64,000 nt of DNA from positions 1 to 64,000 of the forward strand of contig JADFYG010000013.1 in the NCBI GenBank assembly GCA_015233155.1, in the 5' to 3' direction. Positions 44,170-51,498 of the stretch are shown piece by piece (positions within the stretch are counted from its first letter, which is position 1; every line of letters starts with the position of its first letter). A program made the translations under genes and the position numbers. The notes beneath the pieces are model-generated. The model was given only the letters and a program-made list of their open reading frames with translations. It was not told where the DNA came from and did not search any database. Origin of the DNA: Candidatus Rifleibacteriota bacterium (GTDB lineage Bacteria; Muiribacteriota; Ozemobacteria; Ozemobacterales; Ozemobacteraceae).

Positions 44170-46284
44170 ATGTCTGATTCGGGGTTGGAACAAAAAAGTT
44201 CTGCCGGAAAGCTTATTGATTTTTTAGCTTTAGCAGGATTTGTGGCGACTATTCTGGCCTCATATCTTATTGCCACGAACAAGGCTCCGAGAACAATCAA
44301 GTGGCTGTATGAGCATTTTTATCTTTTCGCCGTCGTTGGAACGATTGGGTTCCTGGGTGAGCGTATTTCTGTCGCGCTGTTGATACTGCTTCTTCCGACA
44401 GCACTTATCGGAGGAACATATTTTCTCACATTTCAACCGGAAAAATATCCCTTGGAAGACTGGTTTGCCTTGTATTCCATGCTGGTTGTATCCGCGGCCC
44501 TGTTCTCGTTTTATCTGTTCTACCGGTGGGAACAGACAAAAAAGATGAGGGCGATCGAGGGTGAAGTTCCGAAAAGCCGTGTGGATCCAGCGATTGTGGC
44601 TCAATATCGGGATGAGCAGTTAAGGGAAAAAGCCGCTGAAAATGAGAAACTTGCTGGTCTTGCACCGCTCGTCAGTGCGAGAGAAGGTGATACAAAGAGA
44701 AAGCTGAAAGGCGCAAAAGAAGAAAAACCGTTAAATCCGAATGAAACGGCAGATCAGCGTTTCAGGCGCGAAACAGATGAGTTGAAGGAGTTATTGAATC
44801 AGAAAACAATGAAATTCTCTTCGACGCTTGTGCGCATGAAGGAACTTTCAAAAAGTCTCGAGCACAGCGAAATCTATAAGGCGATCATCGAAAATATTGA
44901 GAAGGGCGTTGATGGTGAGCGCGTTCAACTTCTGTTGAATAATGAAAAGGATTCTTGTCTTCGAGTTGTGGAAGTTAACAAGGGGACCCCGGAAAACGAA
45001 TCGCGGAGACTTAAAGAGCTCGTTATTCCGCATGAAGAGAACAGCATGCTTGGTTACCTGATGACGTCTTCCAAAAGTGTCGCCGTAACCAGTCTTATCG
45101 GCGCTCAGGACTTAAAGCTCGATCCGAAGACGAGCGGTCTTGTTGATAAAGGATTATTGAAATCTATTCTTATCGCTCCGATCTATGTTCAGAAAAAAAT
45201 ATTCGCCGTCATCAACGTCGAGAAGTTGAAGAAAGCGGATTATACACGCGATGATCAGAATCTTGTAGCGACCTGTGCCGATGTCGCGGGGCTGGTTATG
45301 AGCAACGCCAAACTATATGCCGCTACCATGGAGGATCTCTCTTCGACGAAAAAGATTTCCGAGGAACAGTTGCGTAAAAACGAGGAGATGAAAGGTGCTC
45401 TGTCGCGAATCGTGTCGCCGCGTGTTCTCGAAATGATGCTGAAAAATCCGTCGATGATGAAGCTGGGCGGAACCAAATGCGAGGTGACTGTTTTTTTCTC
45501 GGATATTCGAGGTTTTACCCGGATGTCCGAAGGAATGGATCCACAGGTGCTCGTCGAACAGCTCAACGTTTACTTTACGCGCATGACGGATATTCTGATG
45601 CAGATGGACGGAACTCTGGACAAATATGTAGGTGATGAAATGATGGCTTTGTTCGGGGCACCGGCCAGCCAGCCCGATGATCCATTCAGGGCTGTTCTTT
45701 GTGCGATCACTATGATGTCCGCTTTACGTGAGCTTCAGGTTGTGTGGAAAAAGGAAGGAAAGCCGGTCATTGAAATAGGTATCGGTATTCATACGGGTAT
45801 TATGACGGCCGGCTATATGGGGTCTGAAAAGCAGCTTTCTTATACCGTTATCGGGGATAACGTAAATCTGGGTGCTCGTGTCATGGCGAATGCAAAGCCG
45901 ATGGAGATCCTTATCACGCGTGCTGTGTTCGAGCGCGTCAAGGAGTGCTTCGAAACCGAGGTTTTAGAACCTATCATGGTTAAGGGAAAGTCTATGGCTA
46001 TCGAGATTTTTTTGGTTAAGAAAGTAAAAGCGGGTGTGAATTTGGAAACGGTTATGAGTAAATCGACAGCCATGGGCGAGGAAGTCACGGTTGGAGCTCA
46101 ATCGGCGGCGGCGGCATCGACAGTTCGTTCGCAGTCGGTATTAATGGGACTTACGACAGAGCAGCAGAGCAAACAGAATGTGCAGATAGATACGAAGCCG
46201 AAAGTGATCGAATGCGCGAACTGCGGTACAGAAAACGATATGCAGATAAAATTCTGCAGTAAATGCGGGATGCCTATTTTCTGA
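44170..46284 (+). CDS. Class III adenylate/guanylate cyclase with GAF domain and zinc ribbon
   Basis: About 704 residues. I choose ATG 44170 (GAGGT 9 bases upstream) over GTG 44164. Three hydrophobic spans occupy about 15-115. A charged linker and a GAF-like sensor (about 215-395) follow, then a class III cyclase domain. In it are VFFSDIRGFTRMSEG (metal Asp), LDKYVGDEMMALFG (second metal Asp; Lys in the purine-selecting position favours ATP), GIGIHTGIMTAGYMG and IGDNVNLGARV. The last 25 residues form a zinc ribbon (CANCG...CSKCG). It probably makes cAMP at the inner membrane. A strong terminator follows. Confidence 0.93.
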   Translation: MSDSGLEQKSSAGKLIDFLALAGFVATILASYLIATNKAPRTIKWLYEHFYLFAVVGTIGFLGERISVALLILLLPTALIGGTYFLTFQPEKYPLEDWFALYSMLVVSAALFSFYLFYRWEQTKKMRAIEGEVPKSRVDPAIVAQYRDEQLREKAAENEKLAGLAPLVSAREGDTKRKLKGAKEEKPLNPNETADQRFRRETDELKELLNQKTMKFSSTLVRMKELSKSLEHSEIYKAIIENIEKGVDGERVQLLLNNEKDSCLRVVEVNKGTPENESRRLKELVIPHEENSMLGYLMTSSKSVAVTSLIGAQDLKLDPKTSGLVDKGLLKSILIAPIYVQKKIFAVINVEKLKKADYTRDDQNLVATCADVAGLVMSNAKLYAATMEDLSSTKKISEEQLRKNEEMKGALSRIVSPRVLEMMLKNPSMMKLGGTKCEVTVFFSDIRGFTRMSEGMDPQVLVEQLNVYFTRMTDILMQMDGTLDKYVGDEMMALFGAPASQPDDPFRAVLCAITMMSALRELQVVWKKEGKPVIEIGIGIHTGIMTAGYMGSEKQLSYTVIGDNVNLGARVMANAKPMEILITRAVFERVKECFETEVLEPIMVKGKSMAIEIFLVKKVKAGVNLETVMSKSTAMGEEVTVGAQSAAAASTVRSQSVLMGLTTEQQSKQNVQIDTKPKVIECANCGTENDMQIKFCSKCGMPIF

Positions 46285-46286
46285 TG

Positions 46287-46340
46287 AATAACAGTTACGG
46301 CGGGCACGAAATGCCGTGCCCGCCGTAACTGTTATTTTGC
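46287..46340 (+). terminator. Intrinsic terminator, 22-bp perfect stem
   Basis: The arm starting AATAACAGTTACGGCGGGCA (46287-46308) pairs perfectly with 46315-46336 across the loop AAATGC and is followed by TTTT. It starts 2 bases after the cyclase stop. The rest of the gap to 46541 holds a GTAGGG hairpin repeat and no gene. Confidence 0.9.
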
Positions 46341-46443
46341 GATGCGATATCGTCTGAATCAGGGTAGGCGCAATTAATCAAAAATTGGCCGATGCGCGGC
46401 TCTCATGAGGCAAGGCGCCCGAAAGGGCGAGACTATGACTATG

Positions 46444-46468
46444 GTAGGGCGTGACCGCCGGGCACGCC
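46444..46468 (+). repeat. GTAGGGC...ACCGCCGGG hairpin repeat
   Basis: GTAGGGCGTG-ACCGCCGGG-CACGCC; stem GGCGTG/CACGCC with the conserved loop ACCGCCGGG. Same family as 21275, 21326 and 47063. Confidence 0.85.
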
Positions 46469-46541
46469 GAGGTGTGAAGCGGGATGCCCGGAAGTTTGCC
46501 CCATCAAGGCGCTTTTAATGCATTTTGCCCGACCGGATGTA

Positions 46542-46832
46542 TCAGGCCTGTTTGGAGTGGGTTTCAGTTTTCTGGGTGGTCTGATTGAACAGGTCGCGGG
46601 TAAAAGTCTCTATGCGGCTTGTTACGACCCGGTTGTTCTTCTGATATTCATCAAATGCCTTGTTGATCATCTCAAGGTTTTTCTTGCTGGTTTCGTTGAT
46701 AGCGTCACGGGACATGTCGGCAAGCTTCACGATATTCTCGTTGAGTGTCATGAAGAAACGCATGCTGTTTTCCATGCCTTCGCGGGAGAGGCGGATCATT
46801 TCGTCGCGATCGAAAAGGTTTTGGTTCATCAT
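46542..46832 (-). CDS. Small helical phasin-like protein
   Basis: 96 residues, entirely predicted amphipathic helix, no cysteine, no signal peptide. The length and pattern (MRFFMTLNENIVKLADMSRD, then NLEMINKAFDEYQKNNRVVT) resemble phasins, which coat storage granules, but the match is by general look only. It has a near-consensus sigma-70 promoter and AGGAG before two adjacent ATGs (46832, 46829), suggesting a strongly expressed small protein. No PHA synthesis gene is in the window. It stands downstream of the secretin gene but with its own promoter. Confidence 0.7.
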   Translation of the reverse strand: MMNQNLFDRDEMIRLSREGMENSMRFFMTLNENIVKLADMSRDAINETSKKNLEMINKAFDEYQKNNRVVTSRIETFTRDLFNQTTQKTETHSKQA

Positions 46833-46914
46833 GGGTTTAGTTCTCCTGTTATAATATTTTTTTGCAACTGGTTTTGCTTTGCGTTCCGGTATCGGATCGC
46901 TTGCTCACAAATAA

Positions 46915-46943
46915 ATAATAGCAAAATGTTTGACACAAGTCAA
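46915..46943 (-). promoter_or_regulatory. Sigma-70-type promoter of the phasin-like gene
   Basis: On the - strand, TTGACT and TATTAT are separated by exactly 17 bases. The sequence upstream is A/T-rich (UP-element-like). The 5' leader is about 75 bases. Confidence 0.8.
46930..46943. promoter_or_regulatory. Palindrome overlapping the -35 box
   Basis: TTGAC-ACAA-GTCAA is a perfect 5-4-5 inverted repeat covering the -35 hexamer of the phasin-like gene's promoter. It may be a repressor operator, or a chance result of the TTGAC hexamer being mirrored. Confidence 0.4.
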
Positions 46944-47062
46944 GATATTATTTTGCATTGCAAAAAAATATTATTGCAAGAGCATTTATTTCATCTGTCT
47001 GCTTTATGACTGAATTTCGCGGATTATGCGACTCTAATAGCTCTACAAAGGAATAGCTTCAG

Positions 47063-47087
47063 GTAGGGCGGGACCGCCGGGCCCGCC
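47063..47087 (+). repeat. GTAGGGC...ACCGCCGGG hairpin repeat
   Basis: GTAGGGCGGG-ACCGCCGGG-CCCGCC; stem GGCGGG/CCCGCC around the loop ACCGCCGGG. It lies in the 295-base gap between the phasin-like gene and the secretin gene stop, which holds nothing else beyond the promoter listed. Confidence 0.85.
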
Positions 47088-47127
47088 GAGGTTTTATGGC
47101 ATGCCAAAACAATATTCAATGCATCTT

Positions 47128-49347
47128 TCAGGGCTGGACGCTCAGGCGAGGTTCAGGCAATGCGACGATCTTTTTCCCGGACTTATCTTGCAATGATGCC
47201 GTTGATGGCGCGGAATGATCGCGAACGATGTGCGGTGTTATAAAGATAATCAGCTCCGTGCGCGTTTCCGAACTCGTTTTTTTCTGAAACATTTTTCCTA
47301 TTCCTGGCAGATCGCCCAGAAAAGGAACCTTGGAAATCGAGTCGCTCTTGTCGGTTTTTATCATGCCGCCGATCACTATCGTGTGATTGTTTTTCACGAT
47401 AACCTGAGTTTGTGCGCTGCGATTACTCAGATTCGGCGTAGCATTGCCGCCGAGCGTTGTGAATCCCAATACGCTGGAAATTGTCGGATTGATGTTCAGA
47501 AAAACTTCATCATTACCTGTGACGGATGGAGTTACAAGAAGAGTGATGTTTGCGTTTACCTGGCTGACGGTGTTAGAGACGTTTCCGGTCTGAGCGTTCA
47601 CATTGGATGCCGAAATAAAAGAAATCGCCTGCCCAACCGTTATGTTTGCCTGTCGATTGTTGAGGGTCGTAATTACCGGATTGGAAAGCACCTTGGCAAA
47701 ATCATGTGTTTTCAGCATGGCGAGCAATGCCGTAAACTGATTCACGTTGAGGCTTCCGAATCTGAAAACCCCCGTCCCGCCTGCGTCTGATGTTTCCGGC
47801 GCGATATTTGCGCTGAATGCGTTTTCCGTGGTTCCCGGAATGGGAATCGATTTCTGCCAGTTGATTCCGAGACGCTCTTCCTCATTTAGATTAATTTCAT
47901 AGATATGCGCATCGATTGTAACCTGGATTGGTGCAATGTCCAGCTTTGTAATGAGCTCACGGATCTTGTCCAGACTATTCTGCGTGGCTGTAATGATCAT
48001 CATATCCATACGCCCGGCGCTTGGCGTACCGCCACCGGCTGCGCCGCCCGCAGCAGCAGCCTGTGATGACTGTGCGGATGAATATGTCTGTATACTCGCT
48101 CCTGGAACAACCATATTGATCGGCCCCGTCAGGTTCACGGCATCGACATAATCGAGATAAAACACCTCAGTGACAGGGCGTGTCTGGATATCGACAGTGG
48201 TTTCTTTTATATCTATCTGCGGGAGCAGATTTCGAATGTTCTCGATAACGTTCGGAGTATCCTTGATTATCAGTGAGTTGGTTCTGGGATCAATTTCCGA
48301 GCTTCCCCGGGAGGGAGTGAGCGTCTTGTCTATGATCGATTTTACATCGCTGGCGATGGCATTCGTAATGGGGAAAATCGCCGTAGAGAGAGGTGCGTTT
48401 TCCGCCTTGTAAATGCGCAAAATAGTTGTGTCCCAGGAAAAGGCCAGATTCTGACTTCGCAGAATCGTGTTCATTGCGTCTTCGACGGTAACATCATTAA
48501 ATAGAATAGTTATATTGCCGGTAATGTCATTTGCCAGCATCAGATTCAGATTAACAAGGCCGGCCAGGCCTCGCAGTGCATCCTTAACGTCGGTATCGCG
48601 AAAGTCCAGTGATTTTATGCGGATATTGTATCCGGCTGGAAGGACAAACGTTGAACTAAGCGACACTTCACCTTGCATCGGTGCATTCGGCGAAGGCCTT
48701 GGGTTCATCGGAGGAAGCGATTGAGCGCCGGTGATTGGTGCCGTCGGAGTATTGTCTCCGCCTCCTGTTGTTGTCGGAGAAGTGCTTCCAACTGAAAGAC
48801 CGGAAGCCCCCTGATGTTGGCTTCCGGATCTGGCTGCTCCGGAAGTTATCGGCGGATTTGAAACAATTATAGGTGCCGGATTCATAGGGCTTCCGGAAGA
48901 GGCCGGCTGAGCAGTGAGTTGATAAAATGGGCCGATTTCAGGGCTTCCGAAATCTTCAGGTACCGTTAACGTTTCGTTGGAAATACGTTCGCGACCGGGC
49001 GGAAGATTTTTGTCGCCGGTCGTATGGGGCATGGATGTCGGGGAGAGCGCCGTTCGATCGTAGAAATCGAATTCCCGGGAAACCTGGCGTGATTGGGGCC
49101 AGGCGGACGATGTTATCGCCGACATATTTTTACTCATGCCTTCCGGATCGATATTCCCACGGATAGCTGGTGCCGGACTGCGTATCGTTCCTTTGCGTGG
49201 CATCGGACACCAAGTCGAGCCAGTTCCGCCTCCGCCGGAGGCCGGGGGTGGAGATCCCGCTTCTACAAGCGTTTTCGAAGACTCAGAAAGCAGAAGCGCC
49301 ACGATAAGAATCGTGGTTCTCCAGCACTTATCGAATAACAGCGGCAT
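47128..49347 (-). CDS. pilQ: Type IV pilus / type II secretion secretin (PilQ/GspD-like)
   Basis: 739 residues. After a signal-like N-terminus comes a Pro/Ser/Gly-rich region to about 245. An STN/N0 domain (IKSLDFRDTDVKDALRGLAG, about 250-325), an N1-type domain (NSLIIKDTPNVIENIRNLLP) and the secretin core follow. The core has VLSNPVITTLNNRQANITVG, the QTQVIVKNNHTIVIGGMIK lip and a C-terminal FLGDLPGIGKMF...TELIIFITPHIV signature. Secretins form the outer-membrane pore through which the pilus or substrates pass. There is no AMIN domain. It is the last gene of the assembly locus that starts with the ATPase at 62526. Confidence 0.95.
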   Translation of the reverse strand: MPLLFDKCWRTTILIVALLLSESSKTLVEAGSPPPASGGGGTGSTWCPMPRKGTIRSPAPAIRGNIDPEGMSKNMSAITSSAWPQSRQVSREFDFYDRTALSPTSMPHTTGDKNLPPGRERISNETLTVPEDFGSPEIGPFYQLTAQPASSGSPMNPAPIIVSNPPITSGAARSGSQHQGASGLSVGSTSPTTTGGGDNTPTAPITGAQSLPPMNPRPSPNAPMQGEVSLSSTFVLPAGYNIRIKSLDFRDTDVKDALRGLAGLVNLNLMLANDITGNITILFNDVTVEDAMNTILRSQNLAFSWDTTILRIYKAENAPLSTAIFPITNAIASDVKSIIDKTLTPSRGSSEIDPRTNSLIIKDTPNVIENIRNLLPQIDIKETTVDIQTRPVTEVFYLDYVDAVNLTGPINMVVPGASIQTYSSAQSSQAAAAGGAAGGGTPSAGRMDMMIITATQNSLDKIRELITKLDIAPIQVTIDAHIYEINLNEEERLGINWQKSIPIPGTTENAFSANIAPETSDAGGTGVFRFGSLNVNQFTALLAMLKTHDFAKVLSNPVITTLNNRQANITVGQAISFISASNVNAQTGNVSNTVSQVNANITLLVTPSVTGNDEVFLNINPTISSVLGFTTLGGNATPNLSNRSAQTQVIVKNNHTIVIGGMIKTDKSDSISKVPFLGDLPGIGKMFQKKTSSETRTELIIFITPHIVRDHSAPSTASLQDKSGKKIVALPEPRLSVQP

Positions 49348-49369
49348 GAGGAGGATTTCCCTTCGGAAG

Positions 49370-49388
49370 ACAAGAACTCAGTTCTTGT
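49370..49388. promoter_or_regulatory. 19-bp perfect palindrome upstream of the secretin gene
   Basis: ACAAGAACT-C-AGTTCTTGT is a perfect 9-1-9 inverted repeat, 23 bases upstream of the secretin start codon and just after the lipoprotein gene stop. It may be an operator or a small RNA hairpin in the leader. Confidence 0.45.
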
Positions 49389-49444
49389 ATCGGCAGGAAA
49401 CGCCTTGACGAGTAGGGCTGATGGAAATTCTGACTGAAAAAAGT

Positions 49445-49933
49445 CTACCGAAGCTGATAGAGAAGGCAGCTGGCCTCTCGCTGAGTGGTGTTGCCGTTTG
49501 CGTCATTTATAGTAAGGAGTATCGTGGCACGAATAGGGGAAATATTCGATGTCGAGCGGGAGAAGAGATCGACTACGCGCTGAGTATACACAGTGACCGG
49601 AATATTTGTCGTGGCATTCTGTGCCAGAAAGAGATCATACGGGGTTTCTTCGATTCGAAGCTCCGGAATATTCTGCCCAAGATTTGTTGAATAGGCGACG
49701 GAGTAACTTTTCAGTTGAGATGGAACCCCTGAATCCGAGCGAAGAGCAATGCTGGGCTGTGTTACAGTTGCCGTTCCGGTGGCTGAAATCGCGGTAGGTG
49801 TAATTTCATATGGAGTCACGGAAACGACTGTCTGCAATACGGCCGGATAAATCGTTTTTTCTGAACAGCCAACCAATGAAAAGTATGTGACTGCCAGCAA
49901 AAATAACAAGAAAGTTTTTCGCGGACGGATCAT
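49445..49933 (-). CDS. Small lipoprotein in the pilus locus
   Basis: 162 residues with a clean lipoprotein signal (lipobox LVGC at about 20-23). The mature part looks beta-rich (SVTPYEITPTAISATGTATV; IRATILLTINDANGN), possibly one Ig-like domain. I do not recognise the family. Its position between the PilP/GspC-like gene and the secretin gene suggests a periplasmic or outer-membrane accessory such as a pilotin, but this is inference from neighbourhood only. Confidence 0.75.
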   Translation of the reverse strand: MIRPRKTFLLFLLAVTYFSLVGCSEKTIYPAVLQTVVSVTPYEITPTAISATGTATVTQPSIALRSDSGVPSQLKSYSVAYSTNLGQNIPELRIEETPYDLFLAQNATTNIPVTVYTQRVVDLFSRSTSNISPIRATILLTINDANGNTTQREASCLLYQLR

Positions 49934-50020
49934 CTTTGTTGTATCGGTAACTTCTCCATTTGCGCTTAATCTCTTTTCCGCTCTTTATCTGTTTTATCTT
50001 TGGCTAATATTCCGTCTTTT

Positions 50021-50155
50021 CTTCATCTGTGTTCATTCGTTTTTTTCTGTGTTTAATCACTGTCCGGTTTTTATCTGTGTCCATCCGTGTTCATCTGTGG
50101 ATAAATTCTTTTTTCATCCTTATCTGTGTTTGTCCGATTTTATCTGTGGTTAATT
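50021..50155 (+). repeat. Cluster of ATCTGTG/TTCATCTGTGG repeats
   Basis: At least four degenerate units occur (CTTCATCTGTGTTCATTCG, TTATCTGTGTCCATCCGTG, TTCATCTGTGGATAAATTC, TTATCTGTGTTTGTCCG then TTATCTGTGGTTAATTG). They lie between two - strand pilus genes and run up to the stop codon of the PilP-like gene. Same family as 5033 and 41263. Confidence 0.75.
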
Positions 50156-50881
50156 GCCCAATGGGTTCTTTTTGGCGAATTCGTCGCTGATATCGTATGT
50201 TCCGTCTGAAGCTATGGTTAGCTTTACACCTTTCTTTGGAATAAGCCAAATCCCCCCGGAATTCTCGAGAGTAACTAGTGATTTTTCTATTTTTTTGATC
50301 TGCTTTCCTCCAAAATCATCTCCCGACTTGTAGATACGACGGTCGATAATGGCAAAAAGTCCGGCATCGGTTTCGATTGTTCCGCTGAAAGCAACCGGAA
50401 GTGGATGTATGAGTTTATTCAGAACAACCGCCGTTCCTGAACTCGTATGAGATGAAGGAGTTGCACTGGCAATCTTTGCCTTCTGCGCCGCTTCTATCAT
50501 TTTTACGAATGGTGAGACTGCGAATGGCGCGCGATTTAATTTTTTCCAGGCGACGAAGATTGTATCGGTAGCAAAACCTGGTGGTGTGTCTCCAATTGAA
50601 CCAAGGTTGTCTGGTTCCGTGTTTGAACTGTCGGAAGCCGTTTCGGCAACCTTATCGATGGCTTCCTGTCCTGAGGTCAGCACAGTTCTGGAGGCAGTAT
50701 CTATTGGAGGAGGTGCGTCCATAGCTTTGGATGCAACCTGCTGATCGTCGGGATACACTGCATTGAGAGAAGTCGGTCTTTGAGTGGGTTTTCTGGTTTT
50801 GGGTCGATTCTTGAACCAGTTCACACCCATTACGACTGAAAGTATGATGAGTCCAAGAAAAAACAAGCGTTTTGCGTCCAT
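50150..50881 (-). CDS. pilP: PilP/GspC-like inner-membrane component
   Basis: 243 residues. It has one N-terminal membrane span (LFFLGLIILSVVMGVNWF) with no lipobox, a disordered linker (about 30-160), and a C-terminal domain of the PilP/GspC HR type (LPVAFSGTIETDAGLFAIID, KSGDDFGG, IKKIEKSLVTLENSGGIWLI). PilP is normally a lipoprotein; a membrane-anchored version with a long linker is the layout of GspC. It would link the inner-membrane PilMN-PilO assembly to the secretin. It lies 6 bases after pilO. Confidence 0.75.
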   Translation of the reverse strand: MDAKRLFFLGLIILSVVMGVNWFKNRPKTRKPTQRPTSLNAVYPDDQQVASKAMDAPPPIDTASRTVLTSGQEAIDKVAETASDSSNTEPDNLGSIGDTPPGFATDTIFVAWKKLNRAPFAVSPFVKMIEAAQKAKIASATPSSHTSSGTAVVLNKLIHPLPVAFSGTIETDAGLFAIIDRRIYKSGDDFGGKQIKKIEKSLVTLENSGGIWLIPKKGVKLTIASDGTYDISDEFAKKNPLGN

Positions 50882-50887
50882 AGCTGA

Positions 50888-51496
50888 TTATTGAGCCGTC
50901 GCAGTCGCAACCGGTTCGGGAAGAAGAATCGTCGTTGGGGTAAGTTCCAGCTTTATTGTTCCGCTGGCATCGGGGAGCAACGTGGGAAGATCAATGGAAA
51001 TCAGCTTTGGACTTGCTTCGAGGACGCGCAGGAATAATCCCAGCTGTTGGAACGAGCCCGAAAAATTGATTTTGACTGGATATTCCTCGTAAGTAAAAGT
51101 TTCGGCAAATACTTTTGGAATGGGAGGTTGTGGATTGATGCTTTTAATGTCGATGCCGACCAGTTTTCCCAGACGGCGGATTTCCTGCAGGAAGAGGGGA
51201 GCCTCCGATTTCTTGTAGCACATAGCCTCGACTTGTGAGCGTGCCTTTAAAAGGTCCGCCACTTCAGTCATCGTGTCATCTTTATTTGCGACGGCGTTCT
51301 GAAGACCATTGATCTGCTCTGAAATTGCTTTATTGGCCTTTGTCTGCTTGGACAAAATCGTTGCCTGAGGTGCATACAGCAGTTTGTAGGCGCCGAAGAG
51401 CAGCGCGAAGATGATTCCGATAAGAGGAGCGACATTATTCTTTGGGTCCTCCTTAGCCTTCTGTATCCATTCCTGGATATTGAATTCTTCAGCCAT
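50888..51496 (-). CDS. pilO: Type IV pilus assembly protein PilO
   Basis: 202 residues with a short cytoplasmic N-terminus, one membrane span (NNVAPLIGIIFALLFGAYKL), a coiled coil (about 45-90) and the ferredoxin-like periplasmic domain of PilO/GspM (PLFLQEIRRLGKLVGIDIKS; YPVKINFSGSFQQLGLFLRV). PilO pairs with PilN in the alignment complex. It is placed 2 bases after the PilM-PilN fusion gene. Confidence 0.88.
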   Translation of the reverse strand: MAEEFNIQEWIQKAKEDPKNNVAPLIGIIFALLFGAYKLLYAPQATILSKQTKANKAISEQINGLQNAVANKDDTMTEVADLLKARSQVEAMCYKKSEAPLFLQEIRRLGKLVGIDIKSINPQPPIPKVFAETFTYEEYPVKINFSGSFQQLGLFLRVLEASPKLISIDLPTLLPDASGTIKLELTPTTILLPEPVATATAQ

Positions 51497-51498
51497 GA

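Noticed and set aside
46518-47009. A + strand open frame of 163 codons across the phasin-like gene and its promoter
   Set aside because: The opposite frame has a promoter, ribosome-binding site and coherent helical protein; this one is His/Cys/Phe-rich with no start signal.
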